Source: Cognatilysobacter terrigena
GTDB taxonomy: Bacteria > Pseudomonadota > Gammaproteobacteria > Xanthomonadales > Xanthomonadaceae
Direction: 5' to 3'
Assembly (NCBI RefSeq): GCF_004361065.1
Contig: NZ_SELT01000012.1
Span: forward strand, 1 to 64,000
Length of the DNA stretch: 64,000 bases
This document shows, piece after piece, positions 29,614 through 38,376 of the stretch; the stretch's first letter is position 1, and each line of letters opens with the position of its first letter. Under the pieces are notes generated by a model. The model saw nothing but the letters and a program-made list of their open reading frames with translations. It was not told the DNA's origin and searched no databases. The translations under genes and the position numbers were made by a program.

Positions 29614-30608
29614 GCGCTGCGCCTCCACTGCACCGCTGCGAGCAGGGCGAGCACGAATGCGCCCGCAAGCGGCCACAGATAGCGCTCGATGTGCGGGCGC
29701 ACGGCGCGACCGGGGCGCGCGATCGGTTCGAGGCGATCGATCTCGGAATAGATGCCCGCGAGTTCGCGGGCGTCGCGCGCACGGAAAAAGTGCCCACCTG
29801 TCGTGCCGGCGATCTCGCGCAACGCGGCTTCGTCGATTTCGTCGTCGCCGCCCGGCGCCGGGATGCGGAAGCCGAACAGCGACATGCCGCCCTCGCCGCC
29901 GAACGCGACGGTGTGAATGCGGACACCCGCGTCGGCCGCGATGCGCGCGGCCTTGCGCGGATCGAGTACGCCCGCGGTGTTGACGCCGTCCGTGAGCAAC
30001 ACCAGCACGCGCTCGCCGGTCGGCTGGTCGCGCAGGCGACGCACCGCCAGCCCGATGGCGTCGCCGATCGCGGTTTCCTGCCCTGCGAGCCCGACCACGC
30101 TGTCCGCGAGCTGGTCGCGCACGGTTTCGCGATCGAGCGTGAACGGCGTGAGCACGTGCGCCTGACGACCGAAGACGAGAAGGCTGATGCGATCGCCGGC
30201 GCGTCGATCGATGAAGTCCGACAGCACGGCCTTCGCCGCAGTGAGTCGGTCGACGACATTGCCGCCGAGTTCCATGTCCGGCTCATTCATGCTGCCCGAC
30301 AGGTCGAGCGCGAGCATGAGGTCGCGCCCCTTCGCCGGCGGTTGCACGGGCGGGCCGAGCTGCTGCGGTCGCGCCGCGGCGATGCACAGCAGAACCCACG
30401 CCAGCCCGGCGAGCACACCGACACCGCGACGCGCGGCGCGCGACGTCGTCACGCCGACGATCTCGCGCAAGCGCTCCGGTGCCGGCATGCGCAACGCGGC
30501 GCCTTCGCTGCGCGGTGGCGGCACCAGATACGCGATCAGCCACGGCAGCGGAATGGCGAGCAGCCACATCGGCCACTGCAGAAGCTCGAACGCGTCGCGC
30601 AGGCTCAT
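29610..30608 (-). CDS. batA: BatA-type von Willebrand A membrane protein
   Basis: The product is 332 residues with two N-terminal helices (MWLLAIPLPWLIAYL and GVGVLAGLAWVLLCIAA), a VWA domain at about 90-290 and a C-terminal helix (LWPLAGAFVLALLAAV). The MIDAS motif DLSGS is intact, with the following threonine and LTDGVNTAG aspartate in place, so it should bind Mg or Mn and a partner on the periplasmic side. The ATG overlaps the DUF4381 stop. The intact metal site contrasts with the altered one in the neighbouring BatB/C. Confidence 0.92.
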   Translation of the reverse strand: MSLRDAFELLQWPMWLLAIPLPWLIAYLVPPPRSEGAALRMPAPERLREIVGVTTSRAARRGVGVLAGLAWVLLCIAAARPQQLGPPVQPPAKGRDLMLALDLSGSMNEPDMELGGNVVDRLTAAKAVLSDFIDRRAGDRISLLVFGRQAHVLTPFTLDRETVRDQLADSVVGLAGQETAIGDAIGLAVRRLRDQPTGERVLVLLTDGVNTAGVLDPRKAARIAADAGVRIHTVAFGGEGGMSLFGFRIPAPGGDDEIDEAALREIAGTTGGHFFRARDARELAGIYSEIDRLEPIARPGRAVRPHIERYLWPLAGAFVLALLAAVQWRRSA

Positions 30609-31057
30609 CGCGCGCGACCCGTCATCAGTTGCACGAACCGCTCGCGCGCCAGATGCACCGCGGCGTCCGCGGCGCGCGCATCGACGGCGGGCCGGAAGGC
30701 GCCGTCGAGCATGAGGCGGCCGGGGCCTTCGACGAAACGCAACGTCGGCGTGTCGAGCAGTCGAAGCCAGTCGTCGCCGTCGAGGCGGTCGGCGTCGATG
30801 CGTCGGCGACGCGCGGCGCGACGCAACAACTCCGAGCTGCGTGCAAGGCGCGCAGTCGGCGTATCGGCATGCGCGAGTTCCGCATCGAACAGTGCGAGCG
30901 CGTTCGCGCGTCTACCCGCGCAACGGCGTCGATAGGCGAGGACCAGCACGACGACGAGCACGAAGACCGCGGCAAGGACCCACCAGCCGGGCGCGGGCGG
31001 CCAGAGCGATGGCGCCGGCGGGCGATGCACGTCGCGAAGCAGCAGCGCGTCGGCCAT
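30605..31057 (-). CDS. DUF4381 family membrane protein
   Basis: The product is 150 residues from ATG 31057, which shares one base with the DUF58 stop (TGATG). The reading from 31201 runs antisense-like through DUF58 and is not supported. One membrane helix (WWVLAAVFVLVVVLVLAY, about 25-42) is followed by a basic segment and an alpha-helical cytosolic domain. DUF4381 genes almost always sit between DUF58 and BatA, as here. The function is unknown; it is presumed to be part of the Bat membrane complex. Confidence 0.85.
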   Translation of the reverse strand: MADALLLRDVHRPPAPSLWPPAPGWWVLAAVFVLVVVLVLAYRRRCAGRRANALALFDAELAHADTPTARLARSSELLRRAARRRRIDADRLDGDDWLRLLDTPTLRFVEGPGRLMLDGAFRPAVDARAADAAVHLARERFVQLMTGRAR

Positions 31058-31977
31058 CAAGCCACCTGGGCGACGCGCCCGCGCAACAGCGCGAGACAGG
31101 CTTCGGACGGATCGGTGGTCGACAGCGCCATGACGCGGATGCCGCGGCCCGGCAACGCCTCGGTCGCACGCTGCAGCGGCGCGGCGAAGCGTGCGAGCCA
31201 ACGTTCGCGAACGGCGCGGTCGTCGAGCGCGACGTCGACGCGGGCGTCACCCGTCGCGAACGGCAGGCGCATCTGCGGCGGCGACGTCTCGATCGGGTCA
31301 TGCAGCAGCACGATGGCCGCATCGTGATGTCGTGCGAGCGCACTCCAGCGATGCAGCGGCACGGCTTCGAGGCTCGAGGGATCGGCGAGCACGACGACAC
31401 GCGCGCCCGGCCGCAACAAACGCTGTGCACGTTCTAGCGCGGCGGGAAGCCCGAGGTCGTCCTCGGGCCGGCGCGCATACCACCGCGACAGCGCATCGAT
31501 CGCACGCAACGCACCGCGCGGGCCACCCGCGGGCGACACCGGCGCCTCGCGAGGGCTCGCGCGCACGACCGCGATGCGATCGCCCTCGCCGACGGCATGC
31601 CACGCGATGACCGCGCCCGCGCGCGCCGCCTGCACCGATTTGAAGCGCACGCGCGTACCGAAATAAAGTGCGGGATTCGTGTCGGCGACGAGCAAGGTGA
31701 GGCGCTCGCGCTCGGCGTGGAAGACCTTGGTGTGCGCGCGGCCCGTGCGCGCGGTGAGGCGCCAGTCGACGTGACGCGCATCGTCGCCCACCGTGTATTC
31801 GCGCGATTCCGCGTATTCCATGCCGCGTCCGCGCATCGGGGAATTGGCCAGCCCCGCGTGCGTCGTGCGCACGCGGCGAAGATGACGCGGGCTCGCCGCG
31901 ACGCCGCGCAGCGCGACGAGCTCGGCGATCGTCGGGATCACGCCATCGGCGTTCGGAACAGTGTCGTCGGTGCGCAT
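31057..31977 (-). CDS. DUF58 domain protein (MoxR-associated)
   Basis: The product is 306 residues with no membrane helix. The DUF58 signature is clear: GMEYAESREYTVGDDARHVD followed by WRLTARTG and KVFHAERER. A VWA-like C-terminal half contains LTLLVADTN and RVVVLADPSS. DUF58 proteins are partners of MoxR ATPases and may act as VWA-type adaptors. It lies 10 bases downstream of moxR and overlaps DUF4381 by one base, so the whole operon is tightly packed. Confidence 0.9.
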   Translation of the reverse strand: MRTDDTVPNADGVIPTIAELVALRGVAASPRHLRRVRTTHAGLANSPMRGRGMEYAESREYTVGDDARHVDWRLTARTGRAHTKVFHAERERLTLLVADTNPALYFGTRVRFKSVQAARAGAVIAWHAVGEGDRIAVVRASPREAPVSPAGGPRGALRAIDALSRWYARRPEDDLGLPAALERAQRLLRPGARVVVLADPSSLEAVPLHRWSALARHHDAAIVLLHDPIETSPPQMRLPFATGDARVDVALDDRAVRERWLARFAAPLQRATEALPGRGIRVMALSTTDPSEACLALLRGRVAQVA

Positions 31978-31987
31978 GGCGACGCGA

Positions 31988-33010
31988 TCAGGGCAACGGC
32001 ACCCGCGCGAGCAGCTCGCCGACGAGGCGGCCGCCGTCCCAGCCTTCCGCGGTCGCTTCGAAGCTCGGCAGCACGCGATGACGCAGCACGTCCGGCGCGA
32101 CGCTGCGCACGTCGTCGGGCGTCACGTAGTCACGGCCGGCGAGCCACGCGTGGGCACGCGCGCAACGTTCGAGCGCGATCGATCCGCGCGGGCTCGCGCC
32201 CCACGCGATGCGACGCGCGAGCGCGGCGTCGTAGCGCTGCGCGTCACGCGACGCCAGCACGATCTCGACGAGATACCGCTCGACCGCAGGCGCGACGTGC
32301 AGCGACAGCACGTGGCGTCGAGCGGCGAACACGTCGTCGACCGACAGGCGCTCGATCGCGCCGGTCGCCATTTCCGTCGCGCCCTCCAGCACGCTGCGCG
32401 CACGCTCGCGGGCGAGGCGCAGGATTTCGGTCTCGACGTCCGCATCCGGATACCCGATCCGGACGTGCATGAGGAAGCGATCGAGCTGCGCTTCGGGCAA
32501 CGGGAACGTGCCCTCCTGCTCGATCGGGTTCTGTGTCGCCATCACCAGGAACAACGGCGGCAGCGAATACGTCGCTCGGCCGACTGTCACCTGGCGCTCG
32601 CCCATCGCCTCCAGCAGCGCCGACTGGACCTTCGCGGGCGCGCGATTGATTTCGTCCGCCAGCAGCAGGTGATGGAAGATCGGGCCAGGCTGGAACTCGA
32701 AGCGCCCGTCCTGCGGACGCCAGACCTCCGTCCCGGTGAGGTCGGCCGGGAGCAGGTCTGGCGTGAACTGCACGCGGGCGAAATCGGCATGCAGACGCGC
32801 CGCTAGCGCACGGATCGCGCTCGTCTTGGCGAGGCCGGGTGCGCCTTCGACCAGAAGATGCCCGTCGGCGAGTAGTGCGACCAGCAGGCGCTCGACCAGC
32901 GTCGACTGCCCGACGATTTCGCCTTGCAGCGCATCGCGCAGGTCAATGAAGAGACGGTGGAGGCGCTCGGCGTCGGGGGCCGGATCCATGGGGCGTTCCT
33001 GCGCGTTCAT
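31988..33010 (-). CDS. MoxR family AAA+ ATPase
   Basis: The product is 340 residues if started at ATG 33010. An internal ATG at 32989 has AGGAA at a better distance and may be the real start. Walker A is GAPGLAKTS, Walker B is LLLADEINRAP, and sensor 1 is MATQNPIEQEGTFPLPEAQL, all diagnostic for MoxR. The C-terminal helical lid includes VTPDDVRSVAPDVLRHRV. MoxR ATPases act as chaperones that remodel or insert metal into partner proteins, commonly with VWA partners. This one heads the operon MoxR, DUF58, DUF4381, BatA, BatB/C, BatD. Confidence 0.93.
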   Translation of the reverse strand: MNAQERPMDPAPDAERLHRLFIDLRDALQGEIVGQSTLVERLLVALLADGHLLVEGAPGLAKTSAIRALAARLHADFARVQFTPDLLPADLTGTEVWRPQDGRFEFQPGPIFHHLLLADEINRAPAKVQSALLEAMGERQVTVGRATYSLPPLFLVMATQNPIEQEGTFPLPEAQLDRFLMHVRIGYPDADVETEILRLARERARSVLEGATEMATGAIERLSVDDVFAARRHVLSLHVAPAVERYLVEIVLASRDAQRYDAALARRIAWGASPRGSIALERCARAHAWLAGRDYVTPDDVRSVAPDVLRHRVLPSFEATAEGWDGGRLVGELLARVPLP

Positions 33011-33084
33011 CGCTGCATTCTGACCGGTCCGCGCCGCCGGAGTTCCGACGACGTCTTCACGTCGTTCCGCCGCCTGAAAAACGA

Positions 33085-33107
33085 AACGGGGCCGCGAGGG
33101 CCCCGTT
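33085..33107 (-). terminator. Rho-independent terminator after pilQ
   Basis: AACGGGGCC pairs with GGCCCCGTT around a five-base loop. On the minus strand TTTCGTTTTTC follows directly. It lies 23 bases past the pilQ stop. Confidence 0.85.
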
Positions 33108-33129
33108 CGTCGTTCATATCGCTCGCAGA

Positions 33130-35076
33130 TCAGCGCTGCGCGACGTGCAGCACCTTCGGCGTCACGAAGATCAGCAACTCGGCCTTGTCCTTGGTGCGAC
33201 CGTTCTTCTTGAACAGGTTGCCCAGCCACGGGATGTCGGCGAGGAACGGCACTTTGGTGACGTCCTTACGATCCTGGAACTCGTAGACACCGCCGATCAC
33301 GACCGTCTGGCCGTCTTCGACGAGCACCGCCGTGTTGACCTCACGCTTGGAGATCTGCGGCACCTGACCGATCGACGTATCGATGAAGCCTTCGACCTCG
33401 TCCTTCTTGACGGCCATGTTCAGGAACACGCGGCCGTCGTTCGTGATCGTCGGCGTGACGCGCATCTGAAGCACGACATCCTTGAACTGGACGTTCGGCG
33501 TGGCCGGGCTGCCAGCGACGGCAGGCTGGATCGTCACATAACCGACTTCACGACCCTGCGTGATCACGGCTTCGCGCTGGTTGCTCGTCACGACGCGCGG
33601 GTTCGAGATCACTTCACCGCGGCCTTCGGTCTGAAGTGCGGAGAGCTCGGCGTCGAGCGCGTAGCCCGCGTTGAGAATCGAAAGCGCGACCGAGCCCGCC
33701 GGGTTCGTCACTGCCAGATTACTCATCAGGCCCTTGGTGATGGTGCCCAGCTTGAGCGGGTTCGGCGGCGGATTCGCGCTGTTCGCGTTGGCTGCCTCGA
33801 TCAACGAATTCTGCGTCTTGGTGTTGTTGTCGATCGAACTGTTGAAGCCCACATTGCCGTTGTGAGTGGTGCCGGAGACACCGAAACGGGCTCCGAGCTC
33901 GCGCGAGAACGTATCGGTTGCGATGACCACGCGCGCTTCGATGACCACCTGATCGACCGGGCGGTCGATCACGCGGATCAGCTCCTTCATCGCCGCGACC
34001 TTCTTCGGGATGTCGCTGATCATGAGCGTGTTGGTGCGCTCGTCGGCGACGAGGCGACCACGCGCAGACAGGAAGCCCGTATCGCCCGTTTGCGAACTAC
34101 CCGCACCGCCGCTACTGCCGCCGCCAATACCCTTGGCCTCAGTCAGCGCCTTAAAGATCGCCTCGGCGTTGTGGTAATTGATCTGCACGTACTCGGTCAC
34201 AAGGTCCGTGCGATTGTCGATCGCAATGCGCGCGTCCTCCTTGTCCTGCTCGTACTTGGAGATCTCCGCCTGCGGCGCGATCCACACCACGTTGCCGCTG
34301 CGGCGCTTGTCGAGGCCCTTGGCCTGCAGGACGATGTCCAGCGCCTGGTCCCACGGCACGTTGATCAGGCGGAGCGTGACGTTGCCCTGCACCGTGTCGG
34401 ACGCGACGATATTGAGACCCGAGTCCTCGGCGATCAGCTGCAGGACGGTGCGCACCGGCACGTCCTGGAAGTTGAAGGTCACCGGCCTGCCGGCGTAGCG
34501 CGTGGTCGCGTTCGCGGCGGTGATCTGCGCGGCTGCGGCCTTGACGTCGGCCGTGCCGCCGATGGCGCGCGAGCTCGTCGCGGACTTCGGCGAAATCTCG
34601 ACGATGTAGTCGCGACCCGTCTGGTACGCCATCGAGTCGAACGAACCGCTGGTGTCGAGCACGAGCTGCGTGCCGGCACCGCTGTTGCGCGGATCGATGC
34701 GCGTCACGGGCGTGGCGAAGTCGCTGACGTCCAGCGTCTTGCGCAGGTTCGCCGGAAGCTGCGCATTGCCGATGTCGACCACGACGTTCGACCCGGTCTT
34801 GCGCAGATCGGGCATCGCGCCTTCGCCGCTGAAGTGCACGACCAGGCGGCCTGCGCCGTCCTCGCTGCGCTTGAAGTCGATGTCGGCGACCGACACGGTG
34901 CCCGGCAGCTGCTTGGCCGGGTCGAGGCTCGGTGCCGGCGCGACAGGAGCCGCGGGTGCAGGCGGTGCAGCCTGGACGCTGCCGAGTGCGGCGAGCATGC
35001 CGAGGGCGAGTCCCGCGAGCCGGGCCCCGATCAGGGGACGGGCCGTCCTTGCGGATTGGGCATTGTTCGAAGTCAT
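33130..35076 (-). CDS. pilQ: Type IV pilus secretin PilQ
   Basis: The product is 648 residues from ATG 35076, which has GAGGGG nine bases upstream. ATG 35085 abuts that site and is less likely. The N-terminal signal (about 1-32) ends near VQAAP. An Ala/Pro-rich stretch and an AMIN-type region (about 60-170) for peptidoglycan binding come next. The secretin N0/STN domain starts near RPVTFNFQDVPVRTVLQLIA, followed by N1 and the secretin core with VISNPRVVTSN, GREVGYVTIQP and DGQTVVIGGVYEF. Twelve to fourteen subunits form the outer-membrane gate for the pilus. It ends the pilMNOPQ operon and has its own terminator. Confidence 0.97.
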   Translation of the reverse strand: MTSNNAQSARTARPLIGARLAGLALGMLAALGSVQAAPPAPAAPVAPAPSLDPAKQLPGTVSVADIDFKRSEDGAGRLVVHFSGEGAMPDLRKTGSNVVVDIGNAQLPANLRKTLDVSDFATPVTRIDPRNSGAGTQLVLDTSGSFDSMAYQTGRDYIVEISPKSATSSRAIGGTADVKAAAAQITAANATTRYAGRPVTFNFQDVPVRTVLQLIAEDSGLNIVASDTVQGNVTLRLINVPWDQALDIVLQAKGLDKRRSGNVVWIAPQAEISKYEQDKEDARIAIDNRTDLVTEYVQINYHNAEAIFKALTEAKGIGGGSSGGAGSSQTGDTGFLSARGRLVADERTNTLMISDIPKKVAAMKELIRVIDRPVDQVVIEARVVIATDTFSRELGARFGVSGTTHNGNVGFNSSIDNNTKTQNSLIEAANANSANPPPNPLKLGTITKGLMSNLAVTNPAGSVALSILNAGYALDAELSALQTEGRGEVISNPRVVTSNQREAVITQGREVGYVTIQPAVAGSPATPNVQFKDVVLQMRVTPTITNDGRVFLNMAVKKDEVEGFIDTSIGQVPQISKREVNTAVLVEDGQTVVIGGVYEFQDRKDVTKVPFLADIPWLGNLFKKNGRTKDKAELLIFVTPKVLHVAQR

Positions 35077-35095
35077 GATCCTCATCCCCTCAACA

Positions 35096-35632
35096 TCACT
35101 TGTTGTCGTCGAGTGCCAGCGTGGCCGGCCGTTCGAGCCAGCCACCCGCCCCGTCGGGCACCAGTTCCACCAGCTCGATGCGGTCCTCGAACACGCCGGT
35201 GACGCGGCCGTCGGACTGCCCCATGTAGTCGCCCGCACGCACGCGATAGGTCACCTTGTCCGGCGCCATCACGAGTGCGGTCAGGCCCGCGCCCTTGCCG
35301 AGCGAGCCGACCATGTCGAGGCTGTCGAGCGGGAAGGCTTCGAGCGGCTGCTTGCGTCGCGCCGAATCAGGACGCGGGCCGTTGCCGCTGCCGTCATCGG
35401 TGAAGGCGCGGTTGAACGGATCGCGCAGCGACTGCGCGGCGTACTCGAACGTTTCGAACTGCTGCATCACCGGAAGCGGATCGAGCGGCGGCGCGGGACG
35501 CGCCCTCACCTCGGCCACCCACTTCTCGAGATTCGGCGCGTCGCCCGGCGTGCTGGTCACGCCGCGTGCGCAACCCGCGAGGGCGGCGACGAGCACGACG
35601 CTACGGACGATCGTGGATCGCATCGTCTTCAT
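35096..35632 (-). CDS. pilP: Type IV pilus lipoprotein PilP
   Basis: The product is 178 residues from ATG 35632, one base after the pilO stop. The lipobox LAGC puts the lipidated cysteine at residue 21. A flexible segment precedes the HR/beta domain (about 75-175): LRDPFNRAF, then LDSLDMVGSLGKGAGLTALV and VTYRVRAGDYMGQSDGRV. PilP links the inner-membrane PilN/PilO alignment complex to PilQ. Length and layout are normal. Confidence 0.95.
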   Translation of the reverse strand: MKTMRSTIVRSVVLVAALAGCARGVTSTPGDAPNLEKWVAEVRARPAPPLDPLPVMQQFETFEYAAQSLRDPFNRAFTDDGSGNGPRPDSARRKQPLEAFPLDSLDMVGSLGKGAGLTALVMAPDKVTYRVRAGDYMGQSDGRVTGVFEDRIELVELVPDGAGGWLERPATLALDDNK

Positions 35633-35633
35633 G

Positions 35634-36329
35634 TCAGCCTCCCTTCGCGCCGTCAGCCGGCTGACCGTTCGCCGGGGCCTGGCCGTTCGCGGCCGCGCCC
35701 TGCTTCGCCACTTCCTCTTCGTCGAGGTAGCGGTAGGTCTTGACCGTGCCCGAGAGTTCCAGGAGCCCACCGCTGCCGGCCTCGCCATTGCCCGGCTGCG
35801 CGTTCTTCGGCTTCAGCGAGATGTCGTGCATGGTCATGATGACCACGCGTGGCAGCGACGCGACGCCACTCATGAACGCGCCGAACTGGTGGTACGTGCC
35901 GACCATCCGGAGCGCGATCGGCTTCTCGGCGTAGAAATCCTTGGGCTGCTCGTCACCCGGCTGGAACAGCTCGTTGGTGATGCCGGTCGCGAGCGCTGTC
36001 TGCGAGATGTCGACGATGAGGTCGGGCATCTCGTTCTTGCTCGGCAGCTGACGGAGCATCTGCTGGAGCTGCGCTTCCATCTGAACGAGCTGTTGCTTGA
36101 GCGCGCCCAGATTCGCGGCCTCGCCCTGCTTCTTCTCGAAGGTCTGGCGAAGGTCGGCTTCGGTGCGCTCGAGGCCTTCGAGTTCCGTCCGCTTGTCGCT
36201 GATGAACAGGAACCAGAACAGCCCGATGATCAGGAGGCCCAGGATCGCGCAGAACACGGCCTTGGCCTCGCGCGGCCACGAGCCGATGTTGTTGAAGTCG
36301 AGGCTCTTGAGATCCATTTTCCGGCTCAC
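35634..36329 (-). CDS. pilO: Type IV pilus alignment protein PilO
   Basis: The product is 231 residues from a GTG at 36329 that overlaps the pilN stop (GTGA) and has GGGAG upstream. ATG 36317 would also be in frame but lacks the site. One membrane helix (VFCAILGLLIIGLFWFLFI) is followed by a coiled coil (about 48-105) and a ferredoxin-like periplasmic domain. The C-terminus carries a short Ala/Asn/Gly/Gln-rich tail not needed in the core fold. PilO pairs with PilN in the periplasm. Confidence 0.95.
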   Translation of the reverse strand: MSRKMDLKSLDFNNIGSWPREAKAVFCAILGLLIIGLFWFLFISDKRTELEGLERTEADLRQTFEKKQGEAANLGALKQQLVQMEAQLQQMLRQLPSKNEMPDLIVDISQTALATGITNELFQPGDEQPKDFYAEKPIALRMVGTYHQFGAFMSGVASLPRVVIMTMHDISLKPKNAQPGNGEAGSGGLLELSGTVKTYRYLDEEEVAKQGAAANGQAPANGQPADGAKGG

Positions 36330-37077
36330 GACTTGGCTCCCGGAGTGGTGGACGCGGCGGGCGCCGGCGCGGCGGGTGCGGCCGGCTGCGTCGCCGGAGC
36401 CGCGCCGTTTGCAGCAGGTGCAGGTGTCGGTGCAGGCGTGGTCGTTGCCGGGGCCGCTGCAGGCGCGGTGGTCGCGGCTGCAGGTGCCACCGGCGCCGCA
36501 TCCGGCACGCCGTCGCCGTCCGTGTCACGCGGTGCGTTCGGATCGGCGAGCTTGACGCTCAGGCTGAACTGGTACGGCAGGCCCTTGTCTTCGCCCTTGG
36601 CCTCGATGACCGACAGCTGCGGGTCGGTCATCCAGCCGGAGCCCTCGAGGTTGCGCAGGTAGGTCGAAACGCGTGCGTTCGACTGCGAGCGGCCTTCGAG
36701 GGTCAGCGACTGGTCGTCCTGCTTGATGGATGTCAGCACGACGCCATCGGGAATGGTGCGGACCAGCGAGTCGAACAGATGGACCATCTGCGAGCGGCTG
36801 GCCTGCAGCTTCTCGATGACTTCCTTGCGGGCGAGCAGTCGCGCCTTGGTCTTGTTGAGTTCCGCGATTTCCGCGATCTCTTTGTCGACCGTGTCGATCT
36901 GCTGCTGGACGTACGCGTTGCGCTCGGTCTGGCCGTCGATCTGCGCCCCGTAATACATGTTGATGCCCATGGCGAGCACCAGCGCACCGACGGCGGTGAC
37001 GCCCAGCATCACGCCGAAGTCCTTCTGGCGCTGCTTGCGGCGCTCGGCGCGCCACGGGAGGAGGTTGATGCGTGCCA

Positions 37078-37078
<1 letters not shown>
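36326..37078 (-). CDS. pilN: Type IV pilus alignment protein PilN
   Basis: The product is 250 residues from ATG 37078, sharing one base with the pilM stop. The N-terminus MARINLLPWRAERRK carries the conserved INLLPWR motif, which docks into PilM. A membrane helix (LGVTAVGALVLAMGINMYY) and a coiled coil precede the periplasmic fold. The last 60 or so residues are a Pro/Ala/Thr-rich tail that is longer than in most relatives. The tail may be a flexible periplasmic linker. Confidence 0.95.
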
Positions 37079-38187
<1,109 letters not shown>

Positions 38188-38188
38188 C

Positions 38189-38217
38189 TAGATAACGGAC
38201 TTTTCACTGCATGGCAA
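38189..38217 (-). promoter_or_regulatory. Sigma-70 promoter of pilMNOPQ
   Basis: TTGCCA (38217-38212) and TATCTA (38194-38189) are 17 bases apart on the minus strand. The predicted transcript start near 38182 gives a leader of about 46 bases before the pilM GTG. Confidence 0.6.
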
Positions 38218-38223
38218 CCGGGC

Positions 38224-38240
38224 CATCACGAATCGTGATG
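38224..38240. repeat. 17-base palindrome in the pilM/mrcA intergenic region
   Basis: CATCACG and CGTGATG are perfect inverted arms around AAT. The element lies seven bases upstream of the pilM -35 box. It could be a regulator binding site; no regulator is identified. Confidence 0.5.
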
Positions 38241-38338
38241 CCGCCGACAAAAACCCGTCGCGGGTTGGATGAACGGTTGAGACTGGGGGTTGCCGGAAAT
38301 CCGACGTCGTGCCGGGCACGACCTCGCAGGGCGTCCCC

Positions 38339-38344
38339 TATACT
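38339..38344 (+). promoter_or_regulatory. Probable -10 box of mrcA
   Basis: TATACT lies 33 bases before the mrcA ATG. The -35 at 17 bases is poor. It shares the 240-base divergent region with the pilM promoter. Confidence 0.4.
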
Positions 38345-38376
38345 CGCTTATCGATTTCTTTACGTGACGTCCCCCG

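Noticed and set aside
30605-31201. The longer DUF4381 reading starting at 31201
   Set aside because: The extra 48 residues run through DUF58 in another frame. The ATG at 31057 is coupled to the DUF58 stop and gives the family N-terminus.
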